Assembly (NCBI GenBank): GCA_002753135.1
Contig: PDZV01000003.1
Span: forward strand, 62,001-126,000
Length of the DNA: 64,000 nt
DNA from: Magnetococcales bacterium WMHbinv6
GTDB taxonomy: Bacteria > Pseudomonadota > Magnetococcia > Magnetococcales > Magnetaquicoccaceae
Reading direction: 5' to 3'
Part shown: piece by piece, positions 8,649-18,300 of the stretch
Position numbering within the stretch: position 1 is the first letter of the stretch
How the letters are laid out: every line of letters begins with the position of its first letter
The notes under the pieces: model-generated
What the model was told of the DNA's origin: nothing
The model's database searches: none
The model's input: the letters and a program-made list of their open reading frames with translations, nothing else
Translations under genes and position numbers: made by a program

Positions 8649-9140
8649 ATGGCTCTGTCTCACCTGTTACAAAAAACACACCTGTTTGCCGGCATTGATC
8701 TTGCTTCGCTGGCCCCTCTGGAATCGTTCACTCAACGTCTGGTATTCGAACCGGGTTACAACGAAAGCCTGCTGGTCATCTCGGCCCAGGAGAGTTCCGG
8801 CCCTGATCTCTACCTGGTGTTGGATGGCACCATCACGCTGGATCAGCAAACGGAAGGGAACGGCTTGGCCCCGAATCAAGCCATCGCCTCTCTGGAAGAG
8901 GAGTTGTTCGGAGAGATCTCCTGGCTGTTGCAGCGCCCCCGTCTTTCCGACCTCTACACCCATTCGCGCGCCGTGCTGTTGCGCATTGATGGGCAAAAGT
9001 TCAATCAATGGCTGGCAGATCATCCTGAGGTCGCCGCAACCGTCTGGCAACGCATCGCACGCACCTTGGCCAACCGACTTACTTGCACTTTTCAAGAAAA
9101 TCAAACACACAAACAGATGGCGAAACTGTTTAATTTTTGA
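8649..9140 (+). CDS. Cyclic-nucleotide-binding-fold (CAP_ED-like) protein without DNA-binding domain
   Basis: A 163-residue protein. Residues about 5-125 have the look of a cAMP-receptor effector domain: an N-terminal HLLQKTHLFAGIDLASLAPL helix pair, DLYLVLDGTITL in the beta barrel and ELFGEISWLLQRPRLSDLYTHSRAVLLRI corresponding to the phosphate-binding cassette region (the usual G-E-x-x-L ... R-S/T-A pattern is partly kept as GEISWLL and SRAVLL). No helix-turn-helix follows; the protein ends in a short helical tail. Start at 8649 is chosen because AAGGAG lies 12 bases upstream; an in-frame start at 8607 has no ribosome-binding site. It may bind a nucleotide or serve as a protein-interaction module. 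Function unknown. Confidence 0.6.
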   Translation: MALSHLLQKTHLFAGIDLASLAPLESFTQRLVFEPGYNESLLVISAQESSGPDLYLVLDGTITLDQQTEGNGLAPNQAIASLEEELFGEISWLLQRPRLSDLYTHSRAVLLRIDGQKFNQWLADHPEVAATVWQRIARTLANRLTCTFQENQTHKQMAKLFNF

Positions 9141-9143
9141 TCA

Positions 9144-9545
9144 CTATTGCGGGACACGACTGAGAATTTTCAACATGTTGGCCAGACGATCCGCCTGAAC
9201 ACCGCCTGCCAGCTGCTTGGCTTCGTTGTGTTTGCCTGCTTTCGTCAAAGGTATGATTTCACCATCACGGGTGGCCTTGAAGGCAGACCATACGCTGTTG
9301 AACTCCTGCAGCGCCGTCCCGTGCTGACGAACCAGCAGATCCACCCTGGCCGAAGCGTTACGCATCTCGTCCAGATAGCGGTTTTGCTCGTTTTTTTCCT
9401 TGGCATCCACATAGGCAATCAACGCTTTGCGTGCTTCCGACATGCCGGCATAGGCGGCGTCCGCCACCGGACCGGCAACAGATTGCGCCACCATGCCCTG
9501 CATCACCAGCAAACCGACCATGCCGCCAACAAACCACCCTCTCAT
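9144..9545 (-). CDS. Exported four-helix-bundle-like hypothetical protein
   Basis: A 133-residue protein with a probable signal peptide (residues about 1-25, hydrophobic core GMVGLLVMQGMVAQS before VAGPVADA). The mature part is entirely helical and charged, and residues about 35-130 (KALIAYVDAKEKNEQNRYLDEM, then FKATRDGEIIPLTKAGKHNEAKQL) resemble one half of the four-helix-bundle ligand-binding domains of chemoreceptors. It is not attached to any transducer. The start MRGWFVGG at 9545 follows a GGGGGAG ribosome-binding site; an upstream in-frame start at 9602 is unlikely. It is convergent with the cNMP-binding-like gene, with only three bases between the stops. No specific function can be given. 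Confidence 0.55.
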   Translation of the reverse strand: MRGWFVGGMVGLLVMQGMVAQSVAGPVADAAYAGMSEARKALIAYVDAKEKNEQNRYLDEMRNASARVDLLVRQHGTALQEFNSVWSAFKATRDGEIIPLTKAGKHNEAKQLAGGVQADRLANMLKILSRVPQ

Positions 9546-9825
9546 CTCATCAACTCCCCCATCGCTCAACAAGCCGATACACAGTGTGTACAAACCGGAC
9601 ACTCTCGCAACAGCAAGTCACAGATTGTACATGTTTTTCACATCGTTATCTTATCCCCCTCCACACCCCATCATTATCCACCAAATGGCCCGTTTGACAA
9701 TCCCTGTTCAACGATCGGCCTCCCTTTTCGCGCGCTCTGTATGCTTTTTTCGTTGACAGAAGTTAATTCACAGATGAAAATTTATCGGTTTCGCTAGAGC
9801 AATCCTATCTGGGGGGAAGTTGTCC

Positions 9826-10269
9826 ATGAGATCTGAATTTCACAGCAAGCTGCTCGACAAACTGGTGGATGTCGGTGAACCGGCTTTCAATATGGCCCAT
9901 GAAAAGCTGCTGGATATGGTGATCAATGCCGATCTCATTCTGGGCAGTTCGGTGACGGAAAGCAGATCACTGAGTACTGAGGAGTGGAACACTCTCTCTG
10001 CCATTTTCGATGAATTGATCGCCTACGCCAAAATCCATTTTGCCGAAGAGATGGATCACCTGCGCGCCCACCGTTACCCCGATGTCGAGCAACACCAGGT
10101 GGATCATGACGCTTTGGTGGATGAACTCAATCACTTTCAACGCAAAGTGATGGAAAACGATGATGCAAACATCAAAGAGATTCGCAAATGGCTGCTTGGT
10201 TGGCTGTTGAATCATGTCAACAATAAAGATTTTGCCTATGCGCAGTTTTTTGCAGCCCAAAAAAAATAG
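9826..10269 (+). CDS. Bacteriohemerythrin-like protein
   Basis: A 147-residue single-domain protein of the hemerythrin fold, expected to bind a non-heme di-iron centre that reversibly binds oxygen. The ligand pattern can be followed: MAHEKLLDM (His), HFAEEMDHL (His-x3-Glu), HQVDHDALVDEL (His-x3-His) and HVNNKDFAY (His-x4-Asp). The ATG at 9826 is preceded by GGGGGGAAG, and is preferred over an in-frame TTG two codons earlier. It stands alone with about 220 bases upstream, where TTGACA (9753-9758) might be a -35 element but no convincing -10 was found. Likely roles are oxygen storage, delivery or sensing in a microaerophile; this last is inference from the family. Confidence 0.85.
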   Translation: MRSEFHSKLLDKLVDVGEPAFNMAHEKLLDMVINADLILGSSVTESRSLSTEEWNTLSAIFDELIAYAKIHFAEEMDHLRAHRYPDVEQHQVDHDALVDELNHFQRKVMENDDANIKEIRKWLLGWLLNHVNNKDFAYAQFFAAQKK

Positions 10270-10417
10270 CCTCTGCCAATCCGCTACAACACCCCAATAC
10301 GGCGTTTGAACGAGCGTTTGATACAACAAGCCACAGGCGGCGGTGGCGGGATGGCTCTGCCGCTCTTTGCCTGCCGGATACGGATCCCGTTTTCGCAACG
10401 CCAGTCGGAGTCAAACG

Positions 10418-11932
10418 ATGGACCGCGCCACTCCTTACGACAAGGTGCCTTATACCAATAATGCGCATGCGAATACGCATATCGCCAATCTTTACACTTT
10501 GGGCCGCATCTTCGGCCTGACCCCCCCTGATTTTCAACGGTGCCGGGTCTTGGAATTGGGCTGTGGCCGTGGCGGCAATTTACTGCCCATGGCTTGGGAA
10601 TATCCGGAAAGCCAATTTTATGGCATCGATCTTTCCCAAGTGCAAATTGAAGATGCGCAACGGGATGCCGACGCGCTGCAACTGCACAATCTGCATTTCA
10701 AAAAAGAGTCCATCCTGGCGTTTGATGGCCAGCATGGTCCCTTCGATTATATTCTCTGCCACGGGGTCTATTCCTGGGTACCGGAACTGGTGCAAGAGAC
10801 CATTTTCCGCATCATCCAGGAGCATCTCTCCCCGAACGGTATCGCCTTGATCTCTTACAACACCTTGCCGGGCTGGTATTTTGTCCGCGCCCTGCGCGAT
10901 ATGATGCTCTATCAGGAGGCCCTTTTTCCGGAGGCCCATGATCGTTCCGGGCAGGCCCGTCTGTTGCTCTCATTCCTCAAAGAGCATGCCCAGGATCAAA
11001 ACATGCGCGAATTTGCCGCCCGAGAAGCACAAATTTTGACCGATCGACCGGATAATTATTTATTGCACGACCATTTGGGCGACGACAACCGCCCCTGCTA
11101 TTTCAGCGACTTTGTCGGCAGGGCGGCAGCGCACGGCCTGCAGTATCTGGGCGACACAATGGTCAAAATCATGTTTCTGCATAATTTTTCCGCTGAAGTT
11201 GCCGAACGGCTCAGCCTGTTGAATAATCAAATTCATCAAGAACAGTTTCTCGATTTTATTGCCAACCGGCGCTTTCGTTCGACCCTGTTGTGTCGTTCTG
11301 GCTCACCCATTCAGAACGCCCTGCAAGAGGTGGTGCAAACCTGTGCCGTCCGTCTGTTGATGGTTGCCCAACAACCCCCTTTGCAGGCGGGAGAGGCGAT
11401 TCCCGACTCCAGAGATTTTGTCAGCGCCGACGGATCCCTGCTGACCGTGGCCGATCCGTTGACCATCGCCCTGTTTGATACCCTGGCGCAAAACAACCAG
11501 AAACCGCTCCCGGTGGCGGAACTGCTCCACATGCTGCGTGCCCGCTTCGCCATCGGCGATGCGGAGGGTATCCACCATATTCTGCTCAACGATGGCATCC
11601 GCCTGTTTACCGCCGGTCTGTTGACCTTTCATGCCGACGCAGGTCGCTACACTCTCACCCCCGGTGATCAGCCACAAGCGTTGCCGGTGGCCCGCCATCA
11701 AGGCCAAGAGAGTCTGCGGGTGGTCAACGGGCGACACCAGATGGTCGAGTTGACCCCCTGGGAGGCGGCTTTGTTGCAAGAGATGGATGGCCAGACCCCC
11801 TGGCAGACCATTGTGGAGCGGATGCAGGAAAAACAACGCCACAGCCAGGCAAGCGACGAAGCGGACACTGCAACGATCGACTGGCAGGCCATGCGGCACA
11901 AATTGGCCCGGGAGGCCCTGCTGCTTGCTTGA
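10418..11932 (+). CDS. Class I SAM methyltransferase with methyltransferase regulatory domain
   Basis: A 504-residue protein. Residues about 35-190 are a SAM-dependent methyltransferase: motif I VLELGCGRGGNLLPMA, motif II FYGIDLS, then DYILCHGVYSWV and a post-I LSPNGIALISYNTLPGW. Residues about 210-330 fit the regulatory domain seen after this catalytic type (DHLGDDNRPCYFSDFVGRAAAHGLQYLGD), and the C-terminal 170 residues form a further winged-helix-like or helical segment (ELTPWEAALLQEMDGQTPWQTIVERM). The family is often found next to surface-polysaccharide or lipid genes but its substrate is unclear. Start MDRATPYDKVPY at 10418 has CGGAG eight bases upstream; a longer in-frame extension back to 10343 looks non-coding. 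Convergent with the tRNA-Leu(UAA) gene. Confidence 0.82.
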   Translation: MDRATPYDKVPYTNNAHANTHIANLYTLGRIFGLTPPDFQRCRVLELGCGRGGNLLPMAWEYPESQFYGIDLSQVQIEDAQRDADALQLHNLHFKKESILAFDGQHGPFDYILCHGVYSWVPELVQETIFRIIQEHLSPNGIALISYNTLPGWYFVRALRDMMLYQEALFPEAHDRSGQARLLLSFLKEHAQDQNMREFAAREAQILTDRPDNYLLHDHLGDDNRPCYFSDFVGRAAAHGLQYLGDTMVKIMFLHNFSAEVAERLSLLNNQIHQEQFLDFIANRRFRSTLLCRSGSPIQNALQEVVQTCAVRLLMVAQQPPLQAGEAIPDSRDFVSADGSLLTVADPLTIALFDTLAQNNQKPLPVAELLHMLRARFAIGDAEGIHHILLNDGIRLFTAGLLTFHADAGRYTLTPGDQPQALPVARHQGQESLRVVNGRHQMVELTPWEAALLQEMDGQTPWQTIVERMQEKQRHSQASDEADTATIDWQAMRHKLAREALLLA

Positions 11933-11961
11933 ATGCGGGAGGGTACAAACAGGTGAGAGTG

Positions 11962-12048
11962 TGGTGCCCACGCCCGGAGTTGAACCGGGACGACCTTACG
12001 ATCAACGGATTTTAAGTCCGTGGCGTCTACCGATTCCGCCACGTGGGC
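11962..12048 (-). tRNA. tRNA-Leu (anticodon TAA)
   Basis: An 87-nt type II tRNA on the minus strand with encoded CCA (TGG on the plus strand at 11962-11964). The acceptor stem pairs GCCCACG with CGTGGGC. The anticodon stem ACGGA/TCCGT closes the loop CTTAAAA, placing anticodon TAA at 12012-12014. A long variable arm and a GTTCAAC T-loop are present. Confidence 0.97.
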
Positions 12049-12150
12049 CCCTGCTGCAACGGCTGAAATATTTTCTCTGGCATTGCTACCAGAGATCAGG
12101 CAACCTTGTCAATTGCCCACGACACCCATCTCTGGAAAAACAGGCGCACC

Positions 12151-13353
12151 ATGAGTCACAGCACAGATTCCCCGGCCAGACAGCCCGGCCTGGCAACCAC
12201 CGCCCTGCATGCCGGTCGACGGATGACCGAAGAGCGGGAAAACAGCCCTGCCTTGTTCCTCAACTCCAGCTTTGTCTTTGCGTCAGCCGCACAAGCACAG
12301 GCGATTTTTGCTGGCAGCGAAGAGGGCAACATCTACAGCCGCTTCACCAACCCCTCTGTCAACGCCTTTGAGGAGCGCATTGCCGCCCTGGAAGGGGGGG
12401 AAAAAGCGCTGGCCACCGCCTCGGGCATGGCAGCGATCACCACCATTTTTTTGACTTTTCTTTCGGCGGGTGATCATTTAGTACTCAGCCGTTCCGTCTT
12501 CGGCTCGACCACCACCATTGCCAACACCCTGCTCAACCGCTTTGGTATTCAGTCAACCCAGGTGGCGCTGTCGGATTTGGCTGCCTGGCGACAGGCGATC
12601 ACCCCGGCCACGCGGATGATCTATCTGGAAACCCCCGCCAACCCCACCCTGGAGTTGGCCGACTTAAGCGCCCTGGCGCAACTGGCCGAGGAACATCACC
12701 TGCTGCTGGTGGTCGATAATGTCTTTTGCACCCCCTGCCTGCAGCAGCCTTTGTCCTACGGGGCCCATCTGGTGGTCCATTCGGCCACCAAATATCTGGA
12801 TGGGCAAGGGCGGGTTCTGGGCGGGGCGATCATCGGCAAACGTTCTTTGTTGATGGACCATATTTATCCTTTCATCCGCAACACCGGGCCGACCCTCTCC
12901 CCGTTCAACGCCTGGGTGTTGTTCAAGGGGTTGGAAACCTTACCGGTGCGCATTGAAAAACAGTGCGACAACGCCGAGCAGGTGGCGGCGTTTTTGCTGC
13001 ACAAACTGCCGACCACAGCGGTCCACTATCCCGGTCTGACTTCGCACCCGCAGCACCAGCTGGCCAGTCGGCAAATGCGCCGCTTCGGGGCCATTGTCTG
13101 TCTGGATTTGGGCTCTCTGGCTGCCGCACACCGTTTTATCGACCAGCTGCAACTGGCCACCATCACCGCCAATCTGGGCGATGTGCGCACCCTGGTCACC
13201 CATCCTGCCACCACCACCCATGGCCGTCTGAGTCCGGAAATGCGGGCGGCGGCGGGCATTACCGACGGTCTGGTCCGCCTTTCGATCGGCATGGAGGATT
13301 GTGCCGACATTTTGGCCGATCTGGAACAGGCGTTGGCGCGCAGTCTGCCATGA
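12151..13353 (+). CDS. metZ: O-succinylhomoserine sulfhydrylase
   Basis: A 400-residue PLP enzyme of the Cys/Met metabolism family, making homocysteine from O-succinylhomoserine and sulfide. Visible are the start region LATTALHAGRRMTEERENSPALFLNSSFVF, the YSRFTNPSVNAFEERIAALEGGE motif, ATASGMAAI, YLETPANPTLELAD, VVDNVFCTPCLQQPL with the PLP-pyridine Asp, and the PLP lysine in VVHSATKYLDGQGRVLGG. The QGRVLGG sequence after the lysine is typical of MetZ as opposed to cystathionine synthases or lyases. Start at the ATG of MSHSTDSP; an upstream start at 12106 is in frame but lacks a ribosome-binding site. It overlaps the ABC-F gene by four bases (ATGA). Confidence 0.92.
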   Translation: MSHSTDSPARQPGLATTALHAGRRMTEERENSPALFLNSSFVFASAAQAQAIFAGSEEGNIYSRFTNPSVNAFEERIAALEGGEKALATASGMAAITTIFLTFLSAGDHLVLSRSVFGSTTTIANTLLNRFGIQSTQVALSDLAAWRQAITPATRMIYLETPANPTLELADLSALAQLAEEHHLLLVVDNVFCTPCLQQPLSYGAHLVVHSATKYLDGQGRVLGGAIIGKRSLLMDHIYPFIRNTGPTLSPFNAWVLFKGLETLPVRIEKQCDNAEQVAAFLLHKLPTTAVHYPGLTSHPQHQLASRQMRRFGAIVCLDLGSLAAAHRFIDQLQLATITANLGDVRTLVTHPATTTHGRLSPEMRAAAGITDGLVRLSIGMEDCADILADLEQALARSLP

Positions 13354-15278
13354 TCTTTCTGGAACAAGTCAGCAAAGCCTTCGGTGCCCAAACCCTGCTG
13401 CAGCAAGCCGATCTGGCCATTCATCCCGGCGAAAAAGTGGGCCTGATCGGACCCAACGGCACCGGCAAAACCACCCTGTTGCGCATGATCGAAGGGGTGG
13501 AAGAGAGTGATGGCGGACAAATCACCCGCCTGGAGGCGGTGCGCATCGGCACCTTGCGGCAAGAGCTGCACCCTTCCGCACGCTCCATCCTGCAAGAGAC
13601 CCTGCACGGGGTGCCGGAGTTGATTCAGCTGCGGGAGGAGCGCCAGCAACTGCAGCAGCAATGGGATGATCCCGACGCCCACACCGCCGCCAGCCACGAC
13701 CGTTTGGCGCACCGCTGGGGCGAAGTGGAACATCGTCTGGAAGAGTTGGACTCGTATGCGGCAGAAGCCCGGGCCGGGGCCTTGTTGTTGGGCCTGGGTT
13801 TCAGCCGCGAGATGCTGGAACGTCCGCTCAACGATTTTTCCGGCGGTTGGCGGATGCGGGTTGCCCTGGCGCAACTGCTCTTTGCCCGCCCGGATCTGCT
13901 CCTGCTGGACGAACCGACCAACCATCTGGATCTGGAGTCGGTCGCCTGGCTGGAAAACTATCTGCGGCGCATGCCACAGACCTTTATCGTCGTCTCGCAC
14001 GATCGCGGCTTTCTCAACCGGGTTTGCCAGGTGACCGTGGAGCTGGATGATGGCACCTTGAGCCGCTACCAGGGCTGTTTTGACGACTATATCGAACAAA
14101 AGGCCATTCTGTTGGAACAGCGGGAAAAACAGCTGCAACAGCAAAACCGGCGCATCGAAACCATCACCCGTTTCATCAACCGTTTCCGCGCCAAGGCGAC
14201 CAAAGCCCGGCAGGTGCAGAGCCGTATCAAGCTGCTGCAAAAGATAGAACCGCTCGAAACCCTGCCGGCCGCGCAGGAGGTGGCCCGCATTCGTCTGCCG
14301 GAGCCGGGCCGGGCTCCGCTCAAGATGGTCACCGTGCGTGATCTCTGCAAACAGTTTGCGGGCAACACCGTCTTTGCCAAGGCAAACTTTGACGGCCTGC
14401 GCGGCGAAAAAATCGGCCTGCTCGGCCCCAACGGTTCCGGCAAATCCACCCTGTTGAAGCTGCTGGCCGGGGTGATCAGCCCCGACAGCGGTCTCTGTCA
14501 ACTGGGCGAAAAGGTGCAGACGGCCTATTTCACCCAGCATGCCCTGGACCATCTCGACCCGGAGGCCACCTTGCTGCAGCAGGTTGCCTCGAGCTTGCCC
14601 AGCAGCATGAACGAGACCGCCCTGCGCTCGATTTTGGGCAGTTTTCTCTTTTCCGGCGACGAGGTATTCAAAAAAATCAAGGTTCTTTCCGGTGGCGAAC
14701 GGGCCCGCGTCGCCCTGGTCCGCCTGCTGCTCTCCGGGGCCAATTTGTTATTGCTCGATGAACCGACCAACCATCTGGACATGGAGTCCCGCGCCGCTTT
14801 AAGCGACGCCCTGGAAAGTTATCAAGGCACCCTGGTTCTGGTCAGCCATGATCGGGAGCTGCTGCAAACTGTCTGCAACCGTTTCCTCCTGGTCCGCCAC
14901 GGCAGCATCACCCCCCTGGAGGGCGATCTGGAGAGCTATCTGGAACAGACCACCCAGGTGCGCGATGCGCTGCAGGCCGCCCCGCAAAAGGAACAAAAAA
15001 AACAGCGCCTGCAACAACGAGAACAATCCGGCACCGACCTGCGCCGCAAACGACAACAGGCCCGCCAACTGGAACAGACCATCCACCAACTGGAATCCGA
15101 ACTCGCCCTGCTCGAACAGGCCATGACCGACCCGGATATTTATCAGGGCGGCAACAGCGAAAAGTTGAAAGAAACCCTGCAGCGCAGCAAACAGCTTGGA
15201 CAACAGCTGGAACAGGCGATGGGTGAGTGGGAGAGGGTTTCGCTGGCGATTGAGGCGTTGCAGGTTTCTGCTGGGTAG
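13350..15278 (+). CDS. ABC-F family ATPase, YheS/Uup-like
   Basis: A 642-residue cytoplasmic protein with two ABC ATPase domains and no membrane segments, a ribosome-associated ABC-F factor. Domain 1 has Walker A GLIGPNGTGKTT, signature DFSGGWRMRVALAQ and Walker B LLLLDEPTNHLD; domain 2 has Walker A GLLGPNGSGKST, signature VLSGGERARVALVR and LLLLDEPTNHLD. The linker with RFINRFRAKATKARQVQSRIK is the P-site tRNA-interaction motif of the family. The C-terminal 90 residues are a Gln/Arg-rich coiled coil. The FSGGWRMR signature and overall layout are closer to YheS than to EttA. Start MIFLEQVSKAFG overlaps the metZ stop. ABC-F proteins resolve stalled ribosomes or confer resistance; which applies here cannot be told. 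Confidence 0.93.
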   Translation: MIFLEQVSKAFGAQTLLQQADLAIHPGEKVGLIGPNGTGKTTLLRMIEGVEESDGGQITRLEAVRIGTLRQELHPSARSILQETLHGVPELIQLREERQQLQQQWDDPDAHTAASHDRLAHRWGEVEHRLEELDSYAAEARAGALLLGLGFSREMLERPLNDFSGGWRMRVALAQLLFARPDLLLLDEPTNHLDLESVAWLENYLRRMPQTFIVVSHDRGFLNRVCQVTVELDDGTLSRYQGCFDDYIEQKAILLEQREKQLQQQNRRIETITRFINRFRAKATKARQVQSRIKLLQKIEPLETLPAAQEVARIRLPEPGRAPLKMVTVRDLCKQFAGNTVFAKANFDGLRGEKIGLLGPNGSGKSTLLKLLAGVISPDSGLCQLGEKVQTAYFTQHALDHLDPEATLLQQVASSLPSSMNETALRSILGSFLFSGDEVFKKIKVLSGGERARVALVRLLLSGANLLLLDEPTNHLDMESRAALSDALESYQGTLVLVSHDRELLQTVCNRFLLVRHGSITPLEGDLESYLEQTTQVRDALQAAPQKEQKKQRLQQREQSGTDLRRKRQQARQLEQTIHQLESELALLEQAMTDPDIYQGGNSEKLKETLQRSKQLGQQLEQAMGEWERVSLAIEALQVSAG

Positions 15279-15333
15279 TGGGGGGTTTGGTTGGCGTTGT
15301 TTGGTTATATTGCATCTTTTGCCAATTTATAAT

Positions 15334-18300
15334 TCACAAGCGTGCGGCCAGACGAAACCCAACATTAAGATCGAGTTCTCCGGCACGGCACCACCTAAAG
15401 CGACAGGAAGAGAGAAGGGCATCATCGCTACTACCCCAGGACCCGCCAAGCAACACTAACACGGTCTCTCTTTTCATGTCTTCAGGATCCAGATGTGTGC
15501 CTGTATTTTTATCGGTTGTGTAAAGATTTCGCTGCCACTCCCAAACATTACCTGCTAGATCGCAATGGCCAAAGGGGCCATCCCCGGCTGGATAAAGTCC
15601 CACCGGGGTAGGTGAACCAATTCTCTTGGCAAAATTGGCCAACTCCGGGGCAGGCCTTTCATTACCCCAGGGATATTTTCCTTTGTTTGCCTTGGTCCAG
15701 AGAAGCTCATCAGGCAAACGGATCTCCATCTTTTTCTGTTCACTCAACCACCGGCAGTAGGCCATCGCCTCAAACCAGGAAACAGCTACAACAGGACGGT
15801 TGGGATAAAGAAGTTGCTCACCCCAGCTACTAGGATTCTGCCAACCTTGCGAAACCACCTCATCCCAACCCGCCTCATCCCACCAGCGGGGTTCCTGATA
15901 ACCCCCTTCCTCCACAAAGTGTTGGTACTCGGCCACAGTGACCAGATATTTGCCCAACTGCCAACCCGTGCCGGGAATTTCAATCAGGTTGAGTTGGGAG
16001 AGGCGGGGATCCCCTCCCTGTCCCAGGGCTTCCGCCGCCTCGATACGAGTGGCAATGGCAACCTGAGCGGCCCCCTCTTTACTGAAGATGTCCATGACCC
16101 GCTGCAAGAGTTGTCGGTAGACCGCATCAATCTCCGCTGGTGGTCGGTACTGATAGGCGGTCATGGGTTCCAACAAGCGGCCCATAATGCCAGCAACGCG
16201 CGCATCTTCGGCCAGGGTGGGATCATTGCCACGGAGTGCCAGCACCCGTTGTAACAGGCGGTCCACCCGGAGTCCTCCGCCTTCATCAAACAGGGAGCCG
16301 GGTAACAGGGCCACGCTCTCCCGCCATTGGGCATCGGTCAAATGTTCCCGGACCACGGGCCACCACTCTTCCCCACCCTCCTCCCCATCTCCCAGCCAGG
16401 CCAGCGCCTGGCTGGCCAGATACTCCTGGAAGGTCAGATGCCAGAATTTCAGCTTTTTGTCCCCCAACTCCTCGACAATGCCACTGCCCAGACACTCAAA
16501 GCGCAGCCACTCCCGTCCCAGGCGCAACCGCTCCGCTTTGCTGCGCAGATGCTGAAAATAGCGTCCGACCAGAGGTTCCACCGCCTCTGCCCCCTCTTGC
16601 ACATCGAACACCGCCCGCTTGCTGCCCCTCATCATGGCCAGGGCCAGAGCGGCAAAAGCCTCTTGGGCAAAGCGATCTGGATAACCCGCCTGGTCGCGCA
16701 ACGCCGAGCGGGCGGCAATGAGCCAGCGCAGCACCGCTTGATAGACCCGCCCTCGCCCCTCCGGCAATTTGCCCTCATTCCAATGCACCACACACAGGCA
16801 GGTCAGCATCACCGGATTGGCCGCCAGGCGTCGAATGGCCGGTTTTTCCACAATGGCCTGGAGGAGTATCTGTTGATGGTCCGGCTTGTCCTGCGCATGC
16901 AGGGCTGTCACCCAGCGGCTGATAAATTCCCTGATCTCCTCCTGGCCAAAGGGGTCGATCACCACAGAATGAAACCCCAACTCCTTGATACGACCCACCC
17001 CGAAGGGTCGGCTGGTGATCACCACCTGGCTTTTCGACCAATGACGGAGGGCATCCTGGACAATAGCCAACACCCTCTCCCGGATGCCCTCGTCCGCCAC
17101 CTCGTCCAGGCCATCCAGCAACAGCATGGCCTCTCCCTCTTCCAACTGGCGCGTCCACTCATCGCGCCAGGCAGGGTCAGCATTGGGAGTGCGATCCAGC
17201 AGGTCGAGCAAACGGCGGCGATCATCGGTAAAGGGCGGTTTGTCGTCAGCCAGCAAGGCCGTCAATTCCGAAAGACGGAGAAAAAGGGGAATCCGTGCGC
17301 TTTCCGAACAGGGCAAGCCCAGATAGCGATGACGCCAGCAGGAACCATCGGCACAGGGTAGCGCCAGATGATCCTTGGCCAGCATGGCGGCCACCAGCTT
17401 CAGAAAGGTGGTCTTGCCCGCCCCCGGTTGGCCTTCAATCAGCAACCGCCGGTGATGGGGCAAGAGTTCGGCCAGGGAGAGCGCCTTGTTGTCACGCCGG
17501 TCACTGCTATGCAACGGGGTGTACAACGTTTCAATGTCATACAACCCCGCCTCCCTGCTCCGTCCCGCCCCGGAACTGATGCCACGAATTGCCAGCTTGC
17601 CGGTGCGATCAAGCAGACTTTGCAGCCAGGGAGTCAAATCCCGGACGGGGGAAGAGGGTTTTGTGGTTGTGGATCGAATCAGCAAACCGGTACGGTCGTC
17701 GTGCTTTTCATAGCGGGTATCCCGATCAAAGGCCCATTGACCGCCGCCTCGCTCCACCCGTTTCATGGGCCAAATGCGAATTTCACCACCTTGGCTCAAG
17801 CTCCCCCACTGGTAGCCCATACTGCGACTCTCCTGCGCCGTGCCATACTGTTCCAACCCGAACAGGGAGGGAGCCATAAGGGTGCAGCGCCCCACCGCAC
17901 CAAAAGGACTGAACAATTCGCTGCTGCCGGTATGCGCATGGCCCACCAGGGCCGCCTGGAAACGTTCCGGGTGGTAAATGGTTTCCAGATATTTTTTCTG
18001 GCACTCTGTGGAAAACCACGGCAGGGGATGGTGCATCATCAACAATCTGGCGCTGCCATCCAGGGAGTTGTCTGGCAAAACCTCTTGCAACTGGCGGGGC
18101 AACAGTTCCAGTTTGCCCTCAAAATCACCCTGCTGATAGTGCATCCAGGCTGAGTTGAGCCCCACTATCGTCAGGGGAACCTTTCGAGGACGGTTCACAG
18201 TGACGGCCAGATCGCCGGGAAAACGGGAGGTACGGCAGGCAGCACCCAAAGCCGGTTTGATGCTTTGCTCAAACCACTCCAGATAGTTTTTGAACGGGGC

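Noticed and set aside
15279-15333. Possible DGR template repeat next to the NACHT gene
   Set aside because: The 55-base spacer contains no sequence related to the putative variable region, and there is no reverse transcriptase in the window.
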